From Oscheius sp. JU75 (Eukaryota; Nematoda; Chromadorea; Rhabditida; Rhabditidae): a stretch of DNA of 64,000 bases. Every line of letters begins with the position of its first letter. The first letter of the stretch is position 1. The stretch covers positions 2,480,001-2,544,000 of the forward strand of contig JASJZC010000002.1 of NCBI GenBank assembly GCA_037178855.1. The letters run 5' to 3'. Under the pieces are notes generated by a model. The model was given only the letters and a program-made list of their open reading frames with translations. It ran no database searches and had not been told where the DNA came from. Positions 1-10,978 of the stretch are shown piece after piece. The translations under genes and the position numbers were made by a program.

Positions 1-768
1 GTGCAGGATTGTGGGTAGCTAGGGTTTGGAAAGTAGTCAGGGTAGGAACCAGGATAGCCCGGAAGACTGGCCCCTGGGTAAGTCGATCCTGGGTAGCTTG
101 GACCAGGATAGGAGCCTGAATACCAACCAGAAGCTGAAACGCAGTAGCTATCGAGAAAAGGAAAGAGTTTACCCGCACACTGCCAGCTAGGAACACAACG
201 ACTGGTCTGGTCTCTATAGTAGCCATTAACACAAGTACAGGCCGGTGGTCCGCACATCATCATACAAGCTCGGTTCTGGGGATTGACGCCATTTTGACCG
301 CTCACTTCGCAGAGATTTCCACACAAGTTAAAGGATTCGTTCATATCGAAGCAGCCTGAAATATTTCAAAAGATAGTATGGAGACAAAGAGACTCACGGA
401 TACACTGGCTCCCAATCTGCGTATTAGCACAAGTTTCTCCATAGCCACACTGAAGAGTACAGTTGTTCCCAATTGTAGTCGGAAGACCACTGTTAACTGG
501 AACAAAAGTACAACTCCCAATATTTCATACCAAAAATATCAGGCATACAAGCCTCAACATCTCCTGCTGTCAGATAACAGCGGTATCCGGCTGGACAGGC
601 AGAGTTGCATAGGCGAATTGCTGGTTTAGTAACAGGAACAGTGTAGTTGCTGAGACATTGGTTTCCAAAAGGAGTGGTCGTACAGTTGTGTCCGACCTGA
701 CAGACTGGAGAGCAGATAGGGTAAACTGCGGTCACCGGGATAACCAGAAAGGTCAGTAAAATGAGCAT
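1..768 (-). CDS. Secreted Cys-rich protein with a TIL-type domain (3' end beyond window)
   Basis: Exons on the minus strand: 768-531, 496-398, 355-173, 133-<1; introns of 34, 42 and 39 nt with GT..AG ends. The N-terminus is a signal peptide (MLILLTFLVIPVTAVYP) followed by two short Cys-rich blocks (pattern C-x3-C-x5-C). Exon 3 encodes a trypsin-inhibitor-like module: NESFNLCGNLCE, then CMMMCGPPACTCVNGYY and a closing CVPSWQC, matching the TIL order of cysteines. Exon 4 is a low-complexity tail of repeated SYPG/TYPG units running off the window edge. TIL proteins are usually secreted serine-protease inhibitors; which protease this one meets cannot be seen. The tail is unusual for a plain inhibitor and suggests an extracellular matrix or surface location. 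The start is set by the signal peptide; no in-frame upstream ATG is better. Confidence 0.75.
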
Positions 769-3162
769 TCTTACCAGTTTTTGGCAATGTTATTTCATTT
801 ATACTAGTTTTTTGAATAACAAGTATGCTTTTAGGCTGTTTTCAGTTCCAAGGGATCAAATCTCTAGGTCCATTGTGGACAGGAGGTAGAACATATGTAG
901 CTAAGGGCAGGTGAACAAGCACTGGGACAAAAACATCCAATATGAATGTTCGATAGCCACGTAGAAACTATCAGCTTACCGAGGGTCATTGAAAATGGAA
1001 AGAAGCGAACTGATACTATGTAAAGAACTTGTTCAGAACGTTTTAATCAGTCACTAATTCTGAAAGTCTCCTTGATAGAAATTCTAGCGAAAATCTTTTG
1101 TAGCTTTTTCAAAAGATCCTCAGTAGGCTGTTCAATTGTGGATACCACAGCCTGTTTGGTCTTTGCTTCGAAAAAAAAACAAATTATATTCAAGTTTTGT
1201 AAATTACTAGATGGAATGCCATCCATTTTTCACTAGCTGACAGATGGCTCGACAACATACCATCGCTCAAACATTAGACTATAAGTTTTACGTTTTAACG
1301 GCATCCAGTAAGAATTCCAGCTCAAAATTGTCCCACAGGATAGCTTCTTTCAAAATATGCGATGGGACAGTCTCATCAAACGGGATAAAGTTTGAGCGAG
1401 CGCGAAGACTACATGCTCGAAGCGCGATGGGTGATACTCAGCTGACTGAAGATTTACAATAAGAGACAGGGTTGAGATAATCGTCCTCGTACATATCTTC
1501 CCTCCAAGCCACTCTTTATCAACAAGTCCACAATGCCACCATCTGGTCACAAGGTTGTCCCTCATAAACCAGTCCCTCTGGTCACAATAGAGTCTTCAAT
1601 TACCCTCATAATTATTGTTCTCTCCCAGATCCACTCAGTCTTTTTTCTCGGCAGTAACAAGTGTGTCCTCACGCGAGAGTTATTCAACAGGGCCGCCACC
1701 TAGTCAACCCCTAGCCCGTCGGAACAGTCTCTCTCTCTGTACGATTACCCTGCGTCTCTAAACAGTCGGCCCTGTCTGACTGCGGCTCTTCTTTGTCTGT
1801 CTCCCAACACAATAAGTTTGTGTTTTTCAAAACTTTTAGTTGCTGGTAAACAATATCGCCAATTTCTCTTTTTTTTCATTCAATTTCCAATCATTCGATA
1901 CTGTTTTCCGTCCGAGTATGACTTTCATTAATCTGATCTTTCAATTGATTGAAACGAGTAATAGAGGGGGAAATAACCAAATTATTGTGAGTCACATTCC
2001 TCATGACCTCAAGGCTTATTGAGTGAGGCTAGTCAGCCAAGACTTCCGGCCTCCTTCAATCATAAACCTCCATCACTTTTTGTTTTTCAAATGTAATTTT
2101 GTCGGATTTGCAGGAAAAGTTCAATATTTTCGAGAAAAATACACAAAGATAATCTAAAAAGATCTGTGAGAAAGGCTTTTAGTCATCCAATCTCTGTTCG
2201 TGGGGCATTATCTCATCTGTTTCCGTTTGTTGAACTTAAACTTTTAAGTTTGATAGATAACTGTCAACTAAACCATCAGTTTATCAGTTCCATTTGTTTT
2301 CACCTTTGTGTTTTTTCTCACTCACAACCTCGCCTCGTAAACAGACAAGGGTTTGTATACACCTTGTCAGTTCCATTTGTTTTCTCCTATTATTCCTTCT
2401 TTTCAACATTTGCTTGACTTTTTGCAGCCCTCATCCAATTTTAGTCCAACTTCCAGCCTCGCCCGGCAACCCAATTAAAAGGTTGTGTCTCTGGCTCGAA
2501 TTATACTCCCCATCTTTCTCTCTCTTTCGAGCAACAAAACGACACGTCTAGCTGCCAAATAGCTGTTCCGAAGCAGCTGTTCTCCTATTATTCCTTCTGA
2601 ATGTTTATCGAAGGGCGCCCCATTGTTTCAAATTCTCCCCCAGCTTCCAGCAAGTGGCCTAATCCGATTAAACAGTTGCGCAACGGCTGTTCTCTGCCAG
2701 TGACTCTCTCCCTCTCTCACTGGTCCTCTAAAAGGAACGCGCGTGACTCAACTGTGTCCATTCATATTTGAGCTACTCCCGACGGACGATAGCCTCTCCT
2801 ATTCAACAAGTGTCAGTTCGATAGACCGGGTATTTACCCAGTCAGTGTGAAAAGTTCGATCAGATTCTCTCATTGAGACCTAAACTAGCTCTAGTTATGA
2901 CTTTTTGCTTACCCGTTACGAGACTATAGGGTCGGGCTGAGCCTCCTCATTGAGAAATCAATGACTATCTCTCTGTTTTTCTTCCCTTTCCTGTGGCCTA
3001 TGACTTTACTCTCTTGACTCATCCAAGCCTCCTACCAGTCATCCCTCCTAAATTCTGACGCATTTCGTCTCCCAGTTATTACCCTGACTCAGTTGACCTG
3101 TTTGCACAGATCTTTGCTCTTATAAAAGCACTTACGGATGTCTAACCGCGATTTCAGGCCCG
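769..3162. other. Intergenic region, no supported gene
   Basis: About 2.4 kb between two divergent genes. Short open frames (for example 1350-1565 on minus, 2166-2551 on plus) lack splice context, family motifs or codon bias. The right half is rich in CT-type low-complexity sequence. A TATAAAA-like string at about 3120-3126 lies 37 nt before the start codon of the transporter at 3163 and is a plausible core promoter element. Confidence 0.5.
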
Positions 3163-5669
3163 ATGGCCTCATGCTGTTGCTGCTTTTCCAACAATGTTAG
3201 GCATTTGGTGCTGCTGGCAGCTACCATCGCTATAGCAGTACTATATGCCAATGCCATTCTGTTCAATTTTTCGGCAGTTCTCCACAAGGATCTTCCAGCA
3301 CAGCTGAAACCAGTCGAGGGTTTGGATAGTCTCCATGAGTATTCTACCTGGCACGGTTGGTTCAGTGCTCAAAACTAGTTGAACTATAGTTCAGACAGAA
3401 AAAAGCGGTCTTTTAACTTGACCAGTACTGCTGACAAGGATGAGAAGACTCTTTACACTGAGGAAGAAGGATATCCAATCTTGCCATCCACAAAACCGAT
3501 TCCAACGACCCCTACCACCACCACAACTACAGTCAAGGCAACTACTCCAAGACTGGTTTTCTTTACCAATTCGCCTACGACGAGAATCTCGACTGGGCTG
3601 ACTACCAGGGCTAGAAGAACCCCTGCTCCAAGGTCTTCCGCGGAAGTGACCACCACTACGAGGACTACTCAAACTTCCACGACCGTAACCACCACAGCCT
3701 CTACCACCACAGCGCCTACTACCACAACTGAAACTTCTACGACCAGAAATGTTGTTCTTGAAGTAGTCCAAAAAGCTATTGACAAGTACGAGAAGAAGGA
3801 CAAGGATCTGGAGAAAGATTCAAAGGAGGGAGTCGAGAAAGTGGAGGACGAGGAGTCGAAACCTATGCGAGATGTTCCAAAGAAACGTGACGATGAGTTG
3901 CTGGTGGCTCAAATGGAAGGAATTCTGCCAAGACTCTTGATTTATTTGGCTCCCGGAATCGGTAGGAGCCCTCTTTATTGCCTGAACAAAATTTTTAGGC
4001 TGTCTAATTGGCACTCTTCCCTCCATGTTGTTTGTGAGAGTGCTGGGAGTCAGAGTGACTATGGTCATTGCTCTCGTGGTTTCTGGAGCGCTGCAGATTG
4101 TTCTACCCTTTGTTATTCAGCATGGTAAGTACAGGAAGTTAAGGCAGTGAAACAAAATTTTTTTAGGTTATGTAATTTTCGCAATCCGTCTATTGCTCGG
4201 AGTCGCCTTCTCTGTCTCTTTCCCAGTTGCTGGAGCACTTACAGCCGCCTGGGCTACTATCCACGAACAACTGAGCTTCATCTCAACGATTCTCATGTTC
4301 TTTGTGGTGAGTTTTTTTTGTGCAACCGGAGACAAAAGCCTTCAGATAGCTCCGATCTGCTCCTGGCCATTCACGATGCTCTTGTACTCGAATGATGTGG
4401 AGCTACTATGGATCTACATAACTCACGCTGTCATTGCTTTCATCACTGCTATAATGTTAGTTTTTGTTCTGTTACCACCTTTTGATCCTATACAGAGTTC
4501 AGCAAAAATATTAACTTTTGATTGAAATCTGTGCGAAAGTGAGCAAGTTATTTTCGTCCCGGACTAAAAGCGAACGATTGGATTTGCTGCGGGTCCTGAC
4601 CTGCCAAAACAGTCTGCGGAGCAATAGATGCGAATAGAGTACACGTATTTCAGATTCTTCATCTTCTATCGTGACCAGCCCCAGGATCACCCCTGGGTAA
4701 ATGGAATCGAGCTGAACCGAGTGGTTGCTGGAAAAGTCAGGGATCTGAAGACAAACCGGGCCTCATCTGCTCCCTGCTCCATGCTTCTCAGATCACTTTC
4801 TGCCTGGTCCATCTGGATTGCCGCCTTCGGATGTTTCAGCGCCTTTGCCCTGTTTTCAACATTCCTACCTTCGTTCCTCACATGTCAAGAGGTCTTTATG
4901 GTCGATCATTTGGGAGCCTACTCGATCCTTCCATTCCTCTCATTGGTAGGTTTTGAACATCTTTTTTCAAAAAGTCTCTATTTCAGCCTCTCTTCTTCGT
5001 CATTGGTGGTCTTTTGAATAACCTCTCATGCTCTTCAACCACTCTCCATGTCAGAATTTGCAACACAGTCTCTTTCATAGCCGGAGCCCTGTTTCTCTTC
5101 CTGCTGCCCATTATCTTCTACGGCGGTAATGACAGCGGACTGTAAAGAAAATGTCTTGCCACCCAATTGCCCAAAATTTAGGATCCTGCCAACTTTGGTC
5201 GTCTCCCTTGGTCCTCTCGGACTCATTGTCAGCGGCTTCCTTCGATCCGTCACCTTGGTGGGAAGAGGGTTTGCACAGCACATCGTCTCCTGTTTTGGAA
5301 TGTGTCTGGGAGCTGCCTACACTATTATTCCGATCATGGTCGAATTGGTGGTCAATAATAAGTAAAAATGGGTTCCTGTTTTCCGAAATAATAATTTTTC
5401 AGTAGCCTGAAAGAGTGGAGCGTAGCCTTCTTTATCACTGCCGGTATTCTGGTCATAACTTCTATTCTATTCGGTGTCTTTGGAAGAGGTTTGTCTGCCT
5501 CTCCGGCTCACATATCCAATTCGTTTCAGGTCGCTCTGCCGGCTGGGCCGAGACCACATGGGATCCGCTGGTCCGCACCAAGATGCTTACTACGGAGCCC
5601 ATTGACATCAGCGCCGACGAGTGTGGCCTGTACGAGATGAAGCTGATCCCGAAATCTCCTAGGAACTAG
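3163..5669 (+). CDS. MFS anion transporter, SLC17 (sialin/VGLUT/Na-phosphate) type
   Basis: Ten exons: 3163-3355, 3395-3961, 3999-4124, 4167-4306, 4346-4455, 4654-4945, 4987-5141, 5182-5361, 5403-5488, 5530-5669; sum 1989 nt, 662 aa. The layout fits SLC17: TM1 near residues 13-37, then a very long loop (about residues 45-215) before TM2, then CLIGTLPSMLFVRVLGVR (TM2 plus the MFS A-loop region), RLLGVAFSVSFPVAGAL, and a C-terminal half with the ending FFITAGILVITSILFGVFGR..AGWAE typical of SLC17. The central loop carries FYRDQPQDHP, like the SLC17 'FYADSPxxHP' segment. Such carriers move organic or inorganic anions across plasma or vesicle membranes; the substrate is not decidable. Oddities: the TM1-TM2 loop is inflated by a Thr/Ser-rich mucin-like stretch (about residues 95-180) and then a Lys/Glu-rich stretch; the intron 4456-4653 is long for this gene. 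Confidence 0.8.
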
Positions 5670-5915
5670 TCTTTTTGCTCAATTCAGCCCCGAGTCTCTC
5701 TCACTTTGCCTTACCAATTTTCACTCACAGCTTGTACATTACGGGTTAAAATGAATATATCTTGTCGCTCCCCTCTTCAAAGGCTAGGGGCGGGTTGTCC
5801 TCCCTCTCTCGCAGGAACCGTAAACAGCGGCGACGACGCTCGTCGCATAGGCGAAAGTCGGCGCGATCCGAACGTTCCATCTCACTTCCCAGGCCGCTCT
5901 CATAGTGCTTTAATT

Positions 5916-7986
5916 ATGGCCAACCATGGGCCAAGCTACGGACTGAGCCGAGAGCTAGAGAAGAAGGTAAGCAAATTTTCGTTACTGGTTCCCACTCTTC
6001 GAAAAACCCTAAATTCTCCTAGATTTCTACAAGTTGTTACTTTTGTCAAATGTTTTCCGTCCAACGGTAATGGAAAGAAAATAAGGCCTTGTGGCTTTGT
6101 AATACTGTCTTGATCAAACTTTGACTCACGCCCTCTGATAGCACGTGCTCAAGCATCTATTGCTCTGTCAGATACTTCGAAAGAAAAATCCAGAGAACTT
6201 TGAAGTATTCAAGTTTCAGATTCTCTTACAGACCCATTGTAAGTCTCAAATGTTCACATACATTTACTTTTGGACTGTGTGCATTTTATGCTCTGTACTA
6301 TCCAGTGTCGAAGCTCTGCGGCTCTTTAGTTCCAAGCAGTCTAGAAGTCCAAAAAACTTCCAAGAAACTCACTTCTTACCCACAAGAATTCCCAATTTTC
6401 TTAAATTTATAACAGGACTGAACGCTCAAAATTTGATTTTTTCAAAACTCTCTTTGCATCTTCCGAGTGGGCCTAACTAGAAGACGTTTTCGGAGGCTTT
6501 GTGATGCTTTTTCTGACTCAGACCGTCTTTTCCCACTCCCCTCTCGGAGAAACATCCCTATTTACCAAACGATTAGTAGGAGCTCTGTTTTCTTCGCTGG
6601 GGAACACTCCTCACGGCCAAAAGAAAAAACTACACGGTCTTAGTTCTAAATTTGTGTGAGTCTCCATAATCCGGGCGGCAAATAGTTCGAGCGAGACAGA
6701 GAGAAAAGTTCTTTCCGGTTTTTGGGCTGCTGTGCGACGGCAAAAAACCGACACAGCTGGCAGTGGAACAGAGAAATGGCTAGTTTTGGATAGGCCTTGG
6801 AAACAATTGAAGCTATTTTGCCACGAGGGAGACGCGTGTATACAGAGAGACGGACCGATATTCCAAGGACGACCCGGAATTTGCCCCCTCTCCCCCGAGA
6901 TATCTCTCTTTCGCATTTCGGATTAGCCGGCATTCAACGGCCATTCAGTGAGAGGAATAATAGATCGATCCCCTATGAAAGATGAGATGGGAGACGAAAC
7001 GGGGATTAGGCGAAAATTGTCCTCACTTATAGGGAGCTCGCTGAAATTTCAAAGCGAGTAGTTATCTATTGGGAAACATCGTATAGATTTGAACTATAAC
7101 CAACTCAAATCAGAAAAGCGTGTTCACTTATCACGTTTTCCCCGTCATGCAGTAGCTCTAGACTAAAAAGATTCGTTTTTATCGTGGCTACCGGTTAAAA
7201 AGTAATAATATAATGTTCGAACCTCATGCTCCATATATCTACATTTGATAAAATAGACTTTTCCAGAACCAAGCTCGTTTCAATCTCGACGAAGCCATTG
7301 AAGTCCTACTTTGGGTGGAGCAAGTAGCCCAGGTTCAGTATCCCAATGATCCTACAGCTTGTCAAACAGCCCAGGATGTCTCTGACCTCTTAAAGGATGG
7401 TGTTGCGCTCTGCAAGATGATTCAACGTCTCCTTGGCGAGACTTCTCGTGTTCCTTACAACGCTAGACCCAAAATGCCGTTTCACATGGTGAGAGCCATA
7501 AGAAGATATTAAAAAAAAGCGTTTAGATGGAAAACATCTCCAATTTCCTGGAAGCTTGCAAGACCTATGGAGTGTCTGAAATCAGCTGCTTCCAAACAGT
7601 TGATCTGTATGAGAACAAGCAGTGCTACAAGGTCATCGAATGTCTTCGCTCTTTGGCAGCTGTGGTAAGTTGAAGCCGCTTCAAACATTGCTCTCTACTT
7701 ATTTTCTTTGTATTTTTGTTTGCTCATAAAAAAAATGTTTCTAGGCCCAGTCGCGTGGAGCCCCAGTGGAATTTCCAGCATGGGTGGTGCGCATCGCTCA
7801 GTGCAAGCCTCGTCAGTTTCCGGAGTCTGTGATGCGTCGTGGAGAAATGGTCATCCCGCTTCAGGTAGTAGTGTTTTAATACTGTGAACAAATAATTTTT
7901 AGTACGGAACAAACAAGTGTGCCTCACAGAAAGGAATGACACCGTATGGTCTCCCTCGTCAGATACGTCCTGATCAGTCTGGTTAA
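5916..7986 (+). CDS. Transgelin / calponin-family actin-binding protein
   Basis: Five exons: 5916-5966, 7267-7488, 7527-7664, 7745-7864, 7903-7986; 204 aa, the usual size for SM22/transgelin. The first exon encodes MANHGPSYGLSRELEKK, a near-textbook transgelin N-terminus. A calponin-homology domain follows (about residues 25-135: VEQVAQVQYP, LKDGVALCKMIQRL, FLEACKTYGV). The last exon encodes one calponin-like repeat, YGTNKCASQKGMTPYGLPRQ, ending RPDQSG. These proteins bundle and stabilise F-actin, mainly in muscle and motile cells. The first intron is 1300 nt, far longer than its neighbours; an enhancer or promoter inside it would be in keeping with muscle genes but nothing specific is visible. 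The next ATG codons downstream would lose the conserved first exon, so the start is firm. Confidence 0.93.
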
Positions 7987-8383
7987 AGATGTAAATTATC
8001 ATATTTAGACTGTAAGAAACCGTCTCAGTAAAGCAATAAAATATTCTGCCTCTTCTAACATTAGATATTCTCAACAGCCTGTTGCTGGCAGTGCTACGAA
8101 GCTATTTATCTAGTTCAAAATGTCCAAAAGTCTGTGTGTGTATCTGTATGTCTGGAGCCCTAATTGCCAATTTGTCACATACTTTGTGACAGAAATTACT
8201 CTTTGCAAATCAAATCAGTTTGGGAGATGCGTCTTTGGGAGAAGGTTGCTCCTGTAATGGTAGCCCGAGTGGAACAGCATCTACCTGTCACTAGCTCCAA
8301 CATTGCAAGGGAAAAGAAAAACAGGGCATCAGCCAAACTTAATTCGATAAAAACGAAAAAGATACTGTCAAATCATTGTGCTT

Positions 8384-8465
8384 GGTCCACCGAGTAATAG
8401 TAGAGTTCGACAGCAAATCCTTCGATGAACAACCTTGCGAAAGCGTGGACAGCATCAAAGACAGA
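8384..8465 (-). pseudogene. Possible remnant of an F-box-family C-terminus
   Basis: On the minus strand one frame reads VFDAVHAFARLFIEGFAVEL followed by YYYS. This resembles the C-terminus of the F-box gene at 13727-15006, which ends VFESQHAFARVFTESANLDI. Flanking sequence in that frame has stops within about 30 codons on either side, so any gene here is decayed. The match is short (about 24 residues) and was made by eye; it could be chance. Confidence 0.3.
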
Positions 8466-8948
8466 ATATCATATAAGAACACGTCCGGGTTCTGGAGTTT
8501 CAAAAAAGTTACCACACTCGAGAGCCTTCCAGGTAATCTCTTCTCTGAAATAGACATCTGGATCCTCTGATCCGTCTCGAATTTGTCGCTCCACAAAATC
8601 TCAGCCTTGAGGAAGTGAAGGATGTCCGATACAGATAGGAGATGCCTCTCTTGGCTTTGCCTCCCACTAGTGCTAGCTTCTAAAATACTGAAGACACGTC
8701 CTATCTGGTGCGAGAAGACAAATCCAGTAAGTGCTGCAGCGAATTCACTTTTACAAAAAGGGATCATTAGAGAGGTTAAATTTTATTGCTTCGCTAACTA
8801 TTGGGCAATTGAACAAAGAAAACTAGAGCTCCACCAAGTTTACTGGGAAATATCTTTAGAACAGCTGACCGATAGGGTCGTATAAAACACAAGACAACGA
8901 GAAAGTCTGCAGCCGCGGTATCCCTGTCTCTCTTCCTCTCTATCCCAC

Positions 8949-9540
8949 CTGCCAACTGGATCTTCTCCAAAATCCATACACTGTCATATTAGCTTCCGTG
9001 GGAGTCAGATAAGAAGTCAACGCGTCAGGAGGAAGGAAGAGCGTGGAGCGAAAGATCTAAATGACAGTTAAAGAATGATCAATTCGGACTCGCCGTCATA
9101 TAACTCCATGGTAGAAACGATATCAGGATCAACAATGATAAACCCAGATTGGACAATGGAGCTCGAATGAACATGAAAAGACGATACCCCATACTGATAG
9201 GGGTGAGTAGAGAGTCAAAACCAACTAAAGGGGCCGGGAAAATGTCGACAAAGAAACAGAAGTATGGGCTGACAACTCTACAAACTCCTATGTTAACAGC
9301 AACAAAGATAGTCTCGTCTTCTTTTAAAACAACTGGTCGAGAATAGTGGGAATTTGCCCAGGCACAGATAACACTGAACACTTGACTAAACGCAAAAACT
9401 CCGATTAGTATGGAGAAGTTTCTTATTTCTTGAGGAGTTCGGAAAAGCACACAGTAGATGACAGTCGAGTTGAATAAGAAAACGAAGAAGATCACAGAAT
9501 GGGAGACAATAGCCCTAATGATGTCACCAACAGAATCCAT
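8949..9540 (-). pseudogene. Srd-like nematode chemoreceptor (7TM GPCR), apparently incomplete
   Basis: Two exons are convincing: 9540-9094 and 9056-8949. They encode TM1 (IVSHSVIFFVFLFNSTVIYC), the motif RTPQEIRNFSILIGVFAFSQ (the TM1-TM2 junction typical of Srd/Str receptors), a Cys-Arg start of TM3 (GVCRVVSPYFCFFV), then YRLFMF and LSLLILISFLPWSYM as TM4. Exon 2 reads FLPPDALTSYLTPTEANMTV, like the TM4-TM5 extracellular loop of Srd proteins, with a glycosylation site. To join the exons in frame the intron must use GC-AG ends (GCGAGT donor, 9057-9093, 37 nt). After the GTGGGA donor at 8948 I find no exon with TM5-TM7 in the next kilobase, so the gene is either broken or its 3' half is too diverged to see. 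I start it at 9540 because that gives the usual short extracellular N-terminus; an in-frame ATG at 9636 also exists. Confidence 0.6.
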
Positions 9541-9903
9541 AGAAGTAGACCTCCTCGGTAAGAGAGTGAAAGCTATTATGGGAGTGAGAAAGACCAACCC
9601 TTGAAGCGTCAAGTTTCCGGCCAGCCTTGACTTCAAAGAGCAAGAGACATTCCCACTTAGACACAGTCAACGACCCAAATCAAAAATTCAAAAAGTTAAG
9701 GAAGGTTCGCTGTTTCCAAAATGTCAGCCTTCTCCGGTTGAACGCGATTTGCGGGGTCATTTTTTTGAAGTTTTGACCTGAAACTTTGTACAGAGGTCTA
9801 ACACGGACTATCTCAGAGAGGGTATCTTTTTGATTTTTGATTTTCGACCCGGATCATGTACCTCACCCCCAGGGTTTCCCAGACAAAATTTTCGAGATTT
9901 TTG

Positions 9904-10160
9904 AAATTCGCTAAAATTGTTACTTTAAGTGCTTCTAACTTCCGAATAGTAACAGATACTGATTTGAGAATTTTTGAGCGCAAGAAGAGTTTATTGGACA
10001 GCATGTACCTGTAATACCACGTCGCAAAGTGCGTTTCTTATCCGTACCGACGCCGCAAAACTGCCATACTGGCGATTTTTTAAACTTGCTAAAGTTGATC
10101 CTTTGAGTGCTCGTAACTTCTGAATAGTAACCGGTGTCGGTTCCAAACTTTTTCTGCATA
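9904..10160. repeat. Two degenerate direct repeat units, about 177 bp apart
   Basis: The stretch 9904-9984 (containing 'gcttctaacttccgaatagt') and 10081-10160 (containing 'gctcgtaacttctgaatagt') align over about 80 bp with roughly 70% identity by eye. Both sit in noncoding DNA. Short open frames on the minus strand in each copy are similar to one another only because of this repeat. A diverged tandem or transposon-derived unit is the simplest reading. Confidence 0.6.
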
Positions 10161-10284
10161 ATAAGTGTCTACGTGTTAGTGTTGCCATTCAAATCTGATC
10201 GGAATATCAACACCGTGGAGGGGAACAGTAAATCGGTACCGGTCCCAGTAAATACACAGTAGTACCAATAAATTCTGTGAATTA

Positions 10285-10642
10285 CGACAAAAAGTGAACA
10301 GCCTGGTGGAGTTGACCGTACTTCTCTGTCTTTCTTTCGAACGCTACCAATTAGTGAGATACCTTCTGCGCACAATAACTGTTGGCAAGTCAAGCAAAGT
10401 TCATTCAGTTCGGGAAACACCGAGCGTGCTTCTGCAGCTCGACCAGGAAGACACAAATGGGCTTGTTGTGAGGTTGACCAAGTTGACAGAAGGAAATAGG
10501 AACCGTGCAGAGTCCAGAGGAATAAGGTTATAACTGATACGTGAGCGCTTAAGGGGCGATACGTTTCAAAATATATAATGGTCAGCCCCAGAGGAAAGAC
10601 GTGGACTTGACTTCTGGACAAAGTATTGTTCACTTTTTGTCG
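10285..10642. repeat. 358-bp segment bounded by 16-bp perfect inverted repeats
   Basis: cgacaaaaagtgaaca at 10285-10300 is the exact reverse complement of tgttcactttttgtcg at 10627-10642. The interior has no transposase. A minus-strand open frame of 178 codons (10705-10169) spans the element and reads out through both arms; it has no recognisable domain. The structure fits a small non-autonomous DNA transposon (MITE), but no target-site duplication is obvious next to the arms. Confidence 0.5.
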
Positions 10643-10978
10643 GGTTTTTACTTTGGTTTCTTTGTTTGAATTCACCGAACTCCTTATTGTCCACTTTTTG
10701 CTCATTTAGAACGAGCTCAGGGGAAAGCCAACCTTTTGCTTTAAAGAATCCACTTTTTCATAAATCAGGATGTTTGATCAACTTTTGATCTTTTGATACC
10801 TGCCAGAACACCCACCTGCATTGCACACTTTATCAAATGGGATCTTGCGGCGCCTTTTTAGCTCCGACTTGTTCGTTCTTCTTCTGCTACCTTTTCTCTT
10901 TGTTAAATGGTTTATCCTATTTTAGAAATCCACTAAAGCCCTGCCCTCATTTAAAAAAAATGTGTACCAATTTTTAGA

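Noticed and set aside
3391-3771. Gly/Arg-rich minus-strand frame
   Set aside because: It is the antisense of the Thr-rich loop of the SLC17 transporter; ACC/ACT codons read backwards give Gly/Ser/Arg.
8339-8767. 142-codon minus-strand open frame as a gene
   Set aside because: No motif, no splice context; a different minus frame in the same stretch resembles a decayed F-box C-terminus, so the open frame is probably a by-product.
10169-10705. 178-codon minus-strand open frame
   Set aside because: It spans a MITE-like element including both inverted repeats, and its translation has no domain or signal peptide.
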